A model generated the notes under the pieces. It was not told where the DNA came from. It saw only the letters and a list, made by a program, of their open reading frames with translations, and did no database searches. A stretch of DNA of 42,215 nucleotides, from contig RDXX01000051.1 in the NCBI GenBank assembly GCA_004292955.1, positions 1 to 42,215 of the forward strand. Direction: 5' to 3'. This document shows, piece after piece, positions 1 through 6,778 of this stretch (positions are counted from its first letter, which is position 1; each line of letters opens with the position of its first letter). The translations under genes were made by a program, and so were the position numbers. The DNA comes from Oscillatoriales cyanobacterium. GTDB lineage: Bacteria > Cyanobacteriota > Cyanobacteriia > Cyanobacteriales > Microcoleaceae.

Positions 1-307
1 TCTTGAATTTGGGATATCCAGCTTTTTTTGAGAAAAATAAGGAGAAGGAATCACCAAGATTGTCGAAAGCATATTGAGTTATCTTCTGGCAAATTCCCGT
101 CTCTTTAATCCATGTGAACTCAGGTTTTACATGATTGTTAAAGAATTTCTTGAGCAGGTATTTGTTGGGCTTCAATCCATCTTGATAAAGGTGGCTCCAA
201 GTAGCCAATCCCCAGTTATAAGTAAACCTCGCTATTCCAGCGTGTTTGCTCATGACTGTTGCCTGACTCTTGTTTAGCTTTAACTTTGTTTTGATGGATA
301 AAAGCAT
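1..307 (-). CDS. tnpB: TnpB / IS605 OrfB-family transposon nuclease, N-terminal part, cut by window edge
   Basis: Reading the complement from the ATG at 307 gives an open frame of 102 codons to the left edge with no stop. It begins MLLSIKTKLKLNKSQ and continues through HAGIARFTYNWGLA, the N-terminal helix-turn-helix region typical of IS605/IS1341 OrfB (TnpB) proteins. It ends in SLFFSKKAGYPKFK, again family-typical. TnpB is an RNA-guided DNA nuclease encoded by IS200/IS605 elements. The RuvC catalytic residues, the zinc finger and the right end with its guide RNA would lie to the left of this window. No tnpA is seen on the right side. Whether the rest of the gene is intact cannot be judged here. 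Confidence 0.85.
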   Translation of the reverse strand, partial: MLLSIKTKLKLNKSQATVMSKHAGIARFTYNWGLATWSHLYQDGLKPNKYLLKKFFNNHVKPEFTWIKETGICQKITQYAFDNLGDSFSLFFSKKAGYPKFK

Positions 308-358
308 TGTTCGACCTCAACACTGTATTTCTTTGTTCAATTTAGCGAGGCGATCGCA

Positions 359-391
359 TGGTACACCAGGATTTTGTCTATAAGTGTACCA
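359..391. repeat. Short inverted repeat upstream of tnpB
   Basis: TGGTACAC (359-366) and GTGTACCA (384-391) are perfect inverted repeats around a 17-nt loop, about 50 bp upstream of the tnpB start. The position fits a left-end hairpin of an IS605-type element, or a regulator site. Which one cannot be decided without other copies. The rest of 308-591 shows nothing coding. Confidence 0.4.
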
Positions 392-541
392 CTTTGTCTA
401 TTTAATCGCTAGCTAAGGACTAGCTCATTGATTATTTTCATGCAATTTGAGCTTTAGATTAATACTCTCACTAATCCGTAATTTCACTGAGTTCAAATCC
501 TGGGTCGGTTTTTACTCCCTGCTTTTTTCCTGAGACTCCCC

Positions 542-547
542 TATAAT
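542..547 (+). promoter_or_regulatory. Candidate -10 box for the HEAT-repeat gene
   Basis: TATAAT at 542-547, 44 bp upstream of the ATG at 592. No convincing TTGACA lies at the right distance upstream, so this is a weak call. Confidence 0.3.
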
Positions 548-591
548 CAAAATAAGCCGAATGTAAAGTTTTACTACAAAATTTACCGATA

Positions 592-1266
592 ATGACAACT
601 TTAAGCTTAGAGCAAATTGCAGCCAAGTTAGAAAGCGAAAACTCAGCCGATCGCATGGTGGCTTTGGCTAACTTGCGAAACGTGTCGGCTGAAACGGCTG
701 TACCTTTGATTAAAAAGGTGTTGAACGACGAAAGTTTGCAAGTGCGATCGATGGCTGTGTTTGCTCTGGGAGTCAAACCGACAGCAGAGTGCTATCCCAT
801 TCTAGTCAAATTGCTAGAAACTGACCCAGATTACGGGATTCGCGCTGACGCTGCTGGTGCTTTGGGCTATCTGGAAGATATCAGAGCTTTTGAGGCTTTG
901 GTGCGCGCTTTTTACGAAGATACTGAATGGCTGGTGCGCTTTAGTGCGGCGGTTTCTCTGGGAAATCTCAAAGATCCGCGGGCTCGCGACGTGCTGCTGA
1001 AAGCTCTCGACTGCGAACAAGTGGTGATCCAGCAGGCGGCGATTTCGGCTTTGGGGGAAATTAAGGCAATTGACGCGATCGATCGCATCCTCAACTTTGC
1101 TCAGTCAGAAGATTGGCTGATCCGTCAGAGGCTGGCTGAAGCTTTGGGCAATTTGCCGAGTGTGAAGAGTGTTTCGGCTTTGAAATACTTAGAAAAAGAT
1201 AAAAATTCTCAAGTAGCTGAGGCCGCAACATTTTCTCTCAATCGCTTAGAGAAAACAGAAGCCTAA
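592..1266 (+). CDS. HEAT-repeat protein (PBS-lyase-like HEAT repeats)
   Basis: This 224-residue protein is built almost wholly of about six HEAT-like helical repeats of roughly 31 residues. Recognisable units include VRSMAVFALG, GIRADAAGALG, LVRFSAAVSLG, VIQQAAISALG and LIRQRLAEALG. This is the pattern of the PBS-lyase HEAT family, which in cyanobacteria includes the phycobilin lyases CpcE/CpcF and NblB-type proteins as well as many scaffold proteins of unknown role. No signal peptide or membrane segment is visible. There are no phycobilisome genes next to it, so lyase function is not supported; a protein-protein interaction scaffold is the safest reading. The start at 592 is the first ATG of the conserved region. 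Confidence 0.85.
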   Translation: MTTLSLEQIAAKLESENSADRMVALANLRNVSAETAVPLIKKVLNDESLQVRSMAVFALGVKPTAECYPILVKLLETDPDYGIRADAAGALGYLEDIRAFEALVRAFYEDTEWLVRFSAAVSLGNLKDPRARDVLLKALDCEQVVIQQAAISALGEIKAIDAIDRILNFAQSEDWLIRQRLAEALGNLPSVKSVSALKYLEKDKNSQVAEAATFSLNRLEKTEA

Positions 1267-1277
1267 AATTTTTTAGA

Positions 1278-1327
1278 GGCGGGTTCACCAAAAATCTGTA
1301 AAAGCAGTAGAATCAGATAAACCCGCC
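1278..1327. terminator. Weak hairpin after the HEAT-repeat gene
   Basis: GGCGGGTT (1278-1285) pairs with AACCCGCC (1320-1327) across a loop of more than 30 nt, just after the stop at 1266. The long loop and lack of a T-run make it a poor terminator. 1328-1502 holds no gene. Confidence 0.3.
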
Positions 1328-1502
1328 CAGCCCTCTTTGCGATGTTTTAAACAAGTTATTAGACTTGAATTGCCTAAATCTTTGATTGATAGAACAACCG
1401 CAGATGCTCTTGGGATAAACACAGATAAACGCAGAGGTTTTTCAAGGCCAGAGAGTGAATGAGGGCGAGAGGTTTTTTGATTGTGTTGGAAGAGGGAGTT
1501 AA

Positions 1503-2102
1503 ATGCCGTACAGTCAATTTAGCCTCGAACAAATTAAGAGAAATTTTGGCATAACTTTTACTAGGAGGGTTGGCTTGTTTGCCGACATTCCCGAAATAGA
1601 ACCCAGCATTTTTTTGCAAGAAACTTTGCAATTTAATCTACCTTTAGCACTAGAAAATAATTCCGATAAAGCTCGCTCCGAGCTAATTGTCGCGCCGATA
1701 TTAGTTGAAATCAAAAAACGGCTGCCGGAACGGATGAGTTTATTTTCAGGTAGAGAGTTTACTGTAGACCCTGCTAGGGGTTTGAGCGGTTATTGCGATT
1801 TTCTAATTAGCCGATCGCCCGAACAGCTAGTCATCGAATCCCCAGTCATCGCTTTGGTTGAAGCAAAAAACGACAACATTCTATCCGGCTTAGGGGAGTG
1901 CATGGCAGAAACGATCGCAGCCCAAATATTTAACCAGCGTCAATAAAATAACATTCAGACAATTTATGGAGTTGTGACAACAGGAAGTATCTGGAAATTC
2001 TTTAAGCTAGAAGGAATTGCGATCGAGATTGATACAGACGAATATTTTATTAATAATGTTTCTAAAATCCTCGGTATCTTAATAAATTTTATCGACTGTT
2101 GA
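1503..2102 (+). pseudogene. PD-(D/E)XK-like protein interrupted by one in-frame stop codon
   Basis: The frame starts at ATG 1503, with GAGGGAG as ribosome binding site, and stops at TAA 1944-1946 after 147 codons. Reading straight on in the same frame gives another 51 sense codons to TGA 2100-2102. These match the C-terminus of the paralogue at 21067-21672 ([19 protein letters not shown] against STIYGTVTSGTVWRFLKLE). The two proteins align without gaps from residue 1 to beyond the stop, and the stop sits opposite Gln148, so a single C-to-T change of CAA explains it. The truncated product keeps the likely nuclease-fold residues Glu60, Asp99, Glu120 and Lys122 (GYCDF...VEAK) but loses the C-terminal strands. 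No function for this cyanobacterial family is known to me; the nuclease-like fold is inferred from the motif spacing. Confidence 0.8.
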
Positions 2103-2185
2103 GTAAAATGAGAATGTATCATGTAAGTTGCGACGGCAAATCGCAAGTTAAAATAGTTGTTTAAATCCTTTAACCATCACTAGCC

Positions 2186-2440
2186 ATGAATCAAGCACCG
2201 AATCCTTTTAACTCAAATCCCTCCGATCCGCTAGACCCCTTGGAGCAACAACCTGACGATCGAGGTGAAGAGTTGCCGAGACAGTACCACCCAGCTACTA
2301 AAAAAACTCTCCAAAAATTATTTCTGATTCTGATAGTTGTCGGGGTAGTGATTGGTGGGGTTCTATCTGTAGGTGTGATTTCGCTGATGCAAAAAGCCGG
2401 ATTGACTGATGTGCCGGCGCGGGTACAGAATCCGAAGTAA
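2186..2440 (+). CDS. Small single-pass membrane protein, unknown function
   Basis: An 84-residue protein with a Pro/Asn/Asp-rich, acidic N-terminal half (residues 1-36), one strongly hydrophobic segment (about residues 44-70, LFLILIVVGVVIGGVLSVGV) and a short polar tail. The lysines before the segment suggest the N-terminus is cytoplasmic. There is no recognisable domain. It sits alone between the broken nuclease-like gene and arsR, and nothing links it to arsenic handling. The sequence looks genuinely coding, with a TM segment and a clean start, but no function can be given. Confidence 0.65.
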   Translation: MNQAPNPFNSNPSDPLDPLEQQPDDRGEELPRQYHPATKKTLQKLFLILIVVGVVIGGVLSVGVISLMQKAGLTDVPARVQNPK

Positions 2441-2558
2441 TATCTACTCGGAAGAATCTATCGATGCTAAATTCAGCAGTTTTCAGGGATGAAGCCTGAC
2501 AAAATATGATGGTTTGTATGGATTTTTTTACAATAGACTTGAATTGTAAAAATACTGA

Positions 2559-2621
2559 GGACGGGCTAGAAGCCCATCCCACAAACTTTTTTTTCTTGTG
2601 GAATGGGCTTCTAGCCCGTCC
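2559..2621. repeat. Dispersed palindromic element, copy 1
   Basis: GGACGGGCTAGAAGCCC and its complement GGGCTTCTAGCCCGTCC form a long hairpin with a T-rich centre. The same element occurs twice at 37051-37156, with similar flanking AT-rich sequence. It occupies most of the useful part of the 316-bp gap between the small membrane protein and arsR; nothing else is visible in that gap except CT-rich repeats just before arsR. Confidence 0.75.
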
Positions 2622-2756
2622 TAAAATTTGATTGAAAGAACTTTTGCACTTCAGTTCTAATATAGCAACCACGCCCGACAGTGAGGACGTTCTTAATTGC
2701 TGAAACCGTTGCTTTTCTTGCTTCTTGCTTCTTGCTTCTTCCTTCGCCTATAATTG

Positions 2757-3116
2757 ATGATTAAAAATTCGACAGCCAAGCCCGATCGCACTCCACAACC
2801 GCAGATTTCCGAAAAACTTGTTTCCGCTGGCTTTCACGCTCTTTCTGACCCCCTGCGGATTCAGATTCTGGAGTTGCTGCGGGAACAGGAGTTGTGTGTT
2901 TGCGACTTGTGCGATCGGCTTGGTGTCCCTCAGTCTAAACTCTCTTTTCACCTCAAAACCCTAAAAGAAGCCGCTTTAGTTCGCAGCCGCCAAGAAGGCC
3001 GCTGGATCTACTACAGCCTCAATCTAGCTCAGTTTCTCGCCCTGGAAGAGTACCTGTCGGACTATCGGCGCTTTAGCCAGATCCTGCCGGCGCGCCCTTG
3101 TTCCGATGCGGGTTGA
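2757..3116 (+). CDS. arsR: ArsR-family arsenite-responsive repressor
   Basis: A 119-residue winged-helix protein of the ArsR/SmtB family. It carries the classical As(III)-binding motif ELCVCDLC (Cys47, Cys49, Cys52) at the start of the DNA-recognition region, followed by the recognition helix QSKLSFHLKTLKEAALV and the wing REGRWIYYSL. Binding of arsenite to these thiols releases the protein from its operator. Two matching operators lie immediately downstream, before the channel gene, and none is seen upstream of arsR, so autoregulation is not evident. ATG 2757 is chosen; TTG 2754 just precedes it in frame. There is no good ribosome binding site, only a CT-rich tract of TTCTTGC repeats, and a TATAAT (2749-2754) lies so close to the start that it can hardly serve the annotated ATG. 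Confidence 0.93.
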   Translation: MIKNSTAKPDRTPQPQISEKLVSAGFHALSDPLRIQILELLREQELCVCDLCDRLGVPQSKLSFHLKTLKEAALVRSRQEGRWIYYSLNLAQFLALEEYLSDYRRFSQILPARPCSDAG

Positions 3117-3141
3117 CATATCAATATTTCTTGATTAGTAA
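3113..3141 (+). promoter_or_regulatory. ArsR operator/promoter, copy 1
   Basis: TTGACA (3113-3118, overlapping the arsR stop codon) is followed by the perfect inverted repeat ATCAA-N6-TTGAT (3120-3135) and a weak -10 (about 3136-3141). ATCAA-N6-TTGAT is the ArsR-type operator described for the Synechocystis ars operon. The operator fills the -35/-10 spacer, the classical position for repression. Confidence 0.8.
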
Positions 3142-3164
3142 TATCGTGTCCGGTAAAGTAACCG

Positions 3165-3236
3165 CTATTGGTTCGATCGTTCCGACGAAGAGTCCTGGCT
3201 TGATGCGGACTAAAGTCCGAAGGATCGAACCAATAG
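3165..3236. repeat. Palindromic insert between the two ArsR operators
   Basis: CTATTGGTTCGATC (3165-3178) and GATCGAACCAATAG (3223-3236) are perfect 14-bp inverted repeats. Inside lies GGACTAAAGTCC, itself palindromic and also found in the hairpin at 26077-26136. It looks like a small dispersed intergenic element that separates the two promoters. Confidence 0.65.
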
Positions 3237-3238
3237 AC

Positions 3239-3266
3239 TTGACACATCAACTTTTTTTGATATGAT
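3239..3266 (+). promoter_or_regulatory. ArsR operator/promoter, copy 2
   Basis: TTGACA (3239-3244) and TATGAT (3261-3266) are spaced 16 bp apart, and ATCAA-N6-TTGAT (3246-3261) fills the spacer. The layout is the same as copy 1, including the pyrimidine between TTGACA and ATCAA. The predicted transcript starts near 3273, just before the channel gene. Confidence 0.85.
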
Positions 3267-3292
3267 GATTTGGAACCAATGAGTTGACAGTG

Positions 3293-4000
3293 ATGGGTGC
3301 AGCAGCAAAGAAGTTAGCTTCGGGCGAAAATCGAGATTGCAGTCGAGAAGCGATCGCGGAATGCCTCGGCACGTTTATTCTAGTTTTTGCAGGCACCGGC
3401 GCGGTGATGGTGAACAAAATTAGCGGTGGTGCTGTCACTCATTTGGGCGTTAGTTTTGTATTTGGTGCAGTTGTAGCCGCGATGATTTATGCGATCGGGC
3501 ATATCAGCGGCGCGCACTTTAACCCAGCCGTAACTTTAGGATTTTGGGCGAGCGGTTTTTTCCCAAAATACAAAGTTTTGCCTTACATTTTGGCGCAGTG
3601 TGCGGGGGCGATCGCAGCTTCCACACTGCTACTAATTAGCTTAGGAAAAGTGGGAAATCTCGGTGCAACTATCCCTCTTAACGGTAATTGGTTGCAGTCT
3701 CTAATTTTAGAAACAGTTCTGACTTTTATCCTGATGTTTGTGATTCTGGGTTCGGGGCTTGACAGGCGCGCTCATATCGGTTTTGCGGGGATAGCAATTG
3801 GCTTGACCGTAGGCTTGGAAGCTGCATTTATGGGGCCGATTACGGGAGCGAGCATGAATCCGGCGCGATCGCTCGGCCCGACCTTAATTGGTGGCATTTG
3901 GGAACACCACTGGGTTTACTGGGTTGCTCCGATTTGGGGCGCGCAGTTAGCAGTCGCTGTTTACCGACAAATATCTAACGGATTTCGGGATTTTAATTGA
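3293..4000 (+). CDS. aqpS: MIP-family aquaglyceroporin of the ars operon (AqpS-type arsenite channel)
   Basis: A channel of about 235 residues with six membrane helices and both MIP half-helix signatures, HFNPAVTLG and [10 protein letters not shown]. The family conducts water or small uncharged solutes; trivalent arsenic as As(OH)3 is a known substrate of several members. In Sinorhizobium meliloti an arsR-aqpS-arsC-arsH cluster uses such a channel instead of the ArsB pump, and the same gene set is present here with no ArsB or Acr3 in the window. The inferred job is exit of As(III) made by ArsC. The start is uncertain: TTG 3284, GTG 3290 and ATG 3293 are in frame, and ATG is chosen. The gene is directly behind operator copy 2 and 7 bp before arsH. 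Substrate preference cannot be read from sequence alone. Confidence 0.85.
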   Translation: MGAAAKKLASGENRDCSREAIAECLGTFILVFAGTGAVMVNKISGGAVTHLGVSFVFGAVVAAMIYAIGHISGAHFNPAVTLGFWASGFFPKYKVLPYILAQCAGAIAASTLLLISLGKVGNLGATIPLNGNWLQSLILETVLTFILMFVILGSGLDRRAHIGFAGIAIGLTVGLEAAFMGPITGASMNPARSLGPTLIGGIWEHHWVYWVAPIWGAQLAVAVYRQISNGFRDFN

Positions 4001-4007
4001 AAGGATT

Positions 4008-4655
4008 ATGGCAAATTTCACGCATAAACCGAGAATTCTGTTTTTATATGGCTCGTTAAGAGAGCGATCTTACAGCCGCTTGTTGGCGGAAGAATCGGCT
4101 CGAATTATTGAGGATTTCGGTGCAGAAGTTCGGTTCTTCAATCCTCGGGAATTGCCGATTTATGGCAGCGTTCCCGATACGCATCCGAAGGTTCAAGAAT
4201 TGCGGGAATTGAGCCTTTGGTCGGAGGGTCAAGTTTGGTCGAGTCCAGAAATGCACGGCAATATTACGGGCATTATCAAAAATCAAATTGACTGGATTCC
4301 TTTAAGTATTGGGGCTGTCAGACCGACTCAAGGTCGGACTTTAGCGGTGATGCAAGTTAGTGGCGGTTCTCAGTCTTTTAATGCTGTGAATACTTTGAGG
4401 ATTTTGGGCCGCTGGATGCGGATGTTTACGATTCCTAATCAGTCTTCGGTGGCTAAGGCTTATCAGGAGTTTCATGATGATGGGACGATGAAGGATTCTC
4501 CTTTTCGCGATCGCGCGATCGATGTCATGGAGGAATTGTACAAGTTTACTTTGCTGTTGCGGGAGCACACCGACTATTTGACCGATCGCCACAGCGAACG
4601 CAAGGAACAAGCGGCCAAGGAGGCGATCGCAGTTGCAAATCGCGCCATTGAATAA
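4008..4655 (+). CDS. arsH: ArsH, NADPH-dependent FMN reductase / organoarsenical oxidase
   Basis: A 215-residue flavodoxin-like protein. The FMN phosphate loop is [16 protein letters not shown] near the N-terminus and the second flavin motif is [18 protein letters not shown], both diagnostic for ArsH. The family reduces FMN with NADPH and in several bacteria oxidises trivalent methylated or aromatic arsenicals to the less toxic pentavalent forms. The start ATG 4008 is preceded by GAAAGGA overlapping the stop of the channel gene, so the two genes are surely co-transcribed and translationally linked. Length and motifs are normal for the family. Confidence 0.93.
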   Translation: MANFTHKPRILFLYGSLRERSYSRLLAEESARIIEDFGAEVRFFNPRELPIYGSVPDTHPKVQELRELSLWSEGQVWSSPEMHGNITGIIKNQIDWIPLSIGAVRPTQGRTLAVMQVSGGSQSFNAVNTLRILGRWMRMFTIPNQSSVAKAYQEFHDDGTMKDSPFRDRAIDVMEELYKFTLLLREHTDYLTDRHSERKEQAAKEAIAVANRAIE

Positions 4656-4670
4656 CCGGGCGTGAAGAAT

Positions 4671-4882
4671 TACCCGGCGTTGAAATCACCCGGCGATTGA
4701 AATCGCGAAGTTTTACGGGCACACAGACAAAACCCGCCTCCGCGGGTTGAAGAATCACCCGGCGATTGAAATCGCGGCTACACAGACAAAACCCGCCTCC
4801 GCGGGTTAAAGAATCAAGGATTTTTCTTCAGTCCACGGAGGTGGACTTCGCTTGTGTAGCCGCGGTTTCTAACCGCCGGGGC
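4671..4882. repeat. Composite palindromic repeat upstream of arsC
   Basis: Tandem CCCGGCGATTGAAATCGC units and ACCCGCCTCCGCGGGTT hairpins are followed by TCCACGGAGGTGGA. They are bounded by GCGGCTACACA (4774-4784) and its complement TGTGTAGCCGC (4853-4863). A related copy lies downstream of arsC (5370-5494). From 4884 to the arsC start the DNA is a low-complexity tract of ACAACCAATAACC-like units. Confidence 0.8.
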
Positions 4883-4942
4883 CCTAACTAACAACCAACA
4901 ACCAATAACTAACAACCAATAACCAACAACCCAAAAAACACC

Positions 4943-5338
4943 ATGAAAAAAGTAATGTTCGTGTGCAAAAGAAACTCCTGTCGATCGCAAATGGCAGAAG
5001 GATTAGCTAAAACCATCGGCAAAGACAAAATAGCCGTCACCAGTTCCGGTTTAGAATCAAGCAGAGTTCACCCGACAGCAATTCAAGTCATGTCAGAAAT
5101 CGGCATTGATATCACCGATCAAACATCTAACGCCTTAAGCGAATTCAACGCCGAAGATTACGATGCAGTAATTTCTCTCTGCGGCTGCGGCGTGAATTTA
5201 CCCGAAGCGTGGGTATTGCGAGAAGTATTTGAAGATTGGCAACTCGACGACCCCGACGGACAACCAATCGAAACTTTTCACCGCGTTCGAGGTGAAATCA
5301 AAGCAAGAGTTGAGAAATTAGTTGAAACCCTCAAATAA
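4943..5338 (+). CDS. arsC: Arsenate reductase, LMW-phosphatase fold, Synechocystis type
   Basis: A 131-residue protein with the phosphatase-type loop VCKRNSCRSQ (Cys8, Cys13, Arg14) and the pair Cys80/Cys82 in SLCGCGV. These three cysteines (8, 80, 82) match the catalytic set of the Synechocystis ArsC, which reduces arsenate to arsenite with glutathione and glutaredoxin despite its phosphatase-like fold. It is therefore not the thioredoxin-coupled Staphylococcus type. The ATG is preceded by an AC-rich repeat tract with no clear ribosome binding site. The gene is separated from arsH by 287 bp of palindromic repeats, so read-through from the ars promoters is likely but not assured. Its product supplies arsenite to the channel and to methylation/arsenosugar steps. 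Confidence 0.93.
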   Translation: MKKVMFVCKRNSCRSQMAEGLAKTIGKDKIAVTSSGLESSRVHPTAIQVMSEIGIDITDQTSNALSEFNAEDYDAVISLCGCGVNLPEAWVLREVFEDWQLDDPDGQPIETFHRVRGEIKARVEKLVETLK

Positions 5339-5369
5339 GACTTCTCCGAGCTATCTGAGTTGTAGAATT

Positions 5370-5494
5370 ACCCGGCGATTGAAATCGCAACTACAAAAAC
5401 ACTCACGCGCCTGCGCGGGTTGAACAATCAATAATTTCTCTTCAGTCTGCGGAGGCAGACTTTGCTTGTGTAGCCGCGGTTTCTAACCGCCGAG
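5370..5494. repeat. Composite palindromic repeat downstream of arsC
   Basis: Second, shorter copy of the element at 4671-4882. It shows CCCGGCGATTGAAATCGC, a CGCGCCTGCGCGGGTT hairpin, TCTGCGGAGGCAGA, and TGTGTAGCCGCGGTTTCT ending in AACCGCCG. Together the two copies bracket arsC. Confidence 0.8.
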
Positions 5495-5617
5495 GCTTTG
5501 TACCGAATAATTCAAATCTGTCGCTGTCGCTTCCCTTGAATTCATGCTAAATTATCAGAGACGTTCCACCAGAACGCCTCTAAATTCGTTGCGAGCACAG
5601 ACTAAAAAATTTAGCAC

Positions 5618-6604
5618 ATGATTCAGACCGCAATCACGCCTTTCAAAAATAAACTCAACTCAGCTTTAACTAAAAAGCCGATCGCAGTTTTACAAATTAA
5701 TCTAGGGAAACGCTGCAATCTCGCTTGCAGTCACTGCCACGTAGAAGCTAGCCCAACACGAACCGAAGAACTTTCCCCAGAAATATGCGAACAATTAATT
5801 GAAATCATTCGCCGTTTTCCTCAAATTCAAACTGTTGACCTCACGGGCGGTGCTCCCGAGATGCTTTACGGTTTTAAACCGTTGGCGGAAGCTGCAAGGG
5901 CCGCAGGTAAAGAGGTTATTGTTCGTTCTAATTTGACGATTTATTTTGAGAAAGGCTTTGAAGATATTCCCGAATACTGCGCGCAACACCAACTCAGAAT
6001 TGTGGCGTCGCTTCCCTGTTACCAAGCTAATAATGTTGACAAAATGCGCGGCAGCGGTGTTTTTGACAGTTCGATTCGGGCTCTGCAAAAGCTGAATCAG
6101 TTGGGCTACGGAAACAACCCAAATTTAATTCTAGATTTGGTGTACAATCCGCAGGTTCCGACAACAGATAAGTTTTCGCTGACGGCGGAACAGGGCAAGT
6201 TACAGCAAGATTATCAGGTGTATTTAGCCGAACATTTTGGGATTTGTTTTAATCACTTGTTCGCAATTACTAATTTGCCTGTGGGACGGACTAAGTTTCA
6301 TTTGGAACACAAAAAACTGCACAAGCCTTATCTGGGGTTTTTGGAAAATAATTTTAATCCTGGTACTCTGGATCATTTAATGTGTCGGAACGAATTGTCG
6401 ATCGACTATTTGGGCAATGTTTACGACTGCGATTTTAACCAAATGGAAAATCTGCCGGCGAAAACTGGCAGCGGGGAAACTATAACTGTTGCTAAATTGC
6501 TGGAATCTGGTAGTTTAGATGTAATTCAAGAGGTGCAAACTGCTGCTTATTGCTACGGCTGTACGGCGGGTAGCGGTTCTAGTTGTGGCGGTACGTTGAT
6601 TTGA
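5618..6604 (+). CDS. arsS: ArsS, radical SAM enzyme of arsenosugar biosynthesis
   Basis: A 328-residue radical SAM protein. Cys33, Cys37 and Cys40 (KRCNLACSHCHVEASP) form the 4Fe-4S/SAM motif. DLTGGAPEM is the GGxP-like motif. The C-terminus carries the extra cysteines of the radical-SAM/Cys-rich family (MCRNELSIDYLGNVYDCDFN and CYGCTAGSGSSCGG). This family, now called ArsS, is implicated in joining methylated arsenic to a 5'-deoxyadenosyl group on the way to arsenosugars in cyanobacteria. The placement behind arsR-aqpS-arsH-arsC supports that role. No arsM methyltransferase, which would make its substrate, is in the window; it may lie elsewhere. Confidence 0.88.
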   Translation: MIQTAITPFKNKLNSALTKKPIAVLQINLGKRCNLACSHCHVEASPTRTEELSPEICEQLIEIIRRFPQIQTVDLTGGAPEMLYGFKPLAEAARAAGKEVIVRSNLTIYFEKGFEDIPEYCAQHQLRIVASLPCYQANNVDKMRGSGVFDSSIRALQKLNQLGYGNNPNLILDLVYNPQVPTTDKFSLTAEQGKLQQDYQVYLAEHFGICFNHLFAITNLPVGRTKFHLEHKKLHKPYLGFLENNFNPGTLDHLMCRNELSIDYLGNVYDCDFNQMENLPAKTGSGETITVAKLLESGSLDVIQEVQTAAYCYGCTAGSGSSCGGTLI

Positions 6605-6660
6605 GAAATACAGGACATGGCAGTGCCATTTCCCTACCCTAGAAAATGAAATACAGTAGG

Positions 6661-6729
6661 GACACGGCACTGCCGTGTCCCTCCCTACACGGCACTGCCG
6701 TGTCCCTCCCTACACGGCACTGCCGTGTC
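6661..6729. repeat. Three tandem 25-bp palindromic units
   Basis: ACACGGCACTGCCGTGT occurs three times with a period of 25 bp (6662, 6687, 6712). A diverged single unit lies at 6613-6629, and a related one near 37214-37232 (ACATGGCAATGCCGTGT). Each unit is a perfect or near-perfect palindrome. It lies between arsS and the VTT gene. Confidence 0.85.
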
Positions 6730-6778
6730 CCTACCCTGGAAACGACGATGTATGCAATTTAGACGGGGAGTTTAGGTA

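Noticed and set aside
74..277. 67-residue plus-strand open frame near the left edge
   Set aside because: It is antisense to the TnpB N-terminus, which has a clear family match.
592..1266. HEAT-repeat protein as a phycobilin lyase (CpcE/F or NblB)
   Set aside because: Only general HEAT motifs are visible and there are no phycobilisome genes in the neighbourhood.
2749..2754. TATAAT as the arsR promoter
   Set aside because: It ends 2 bp before the start codon, which would put the transcript start inside the gene; no later in-frame start would leave an intact ArsR fold.
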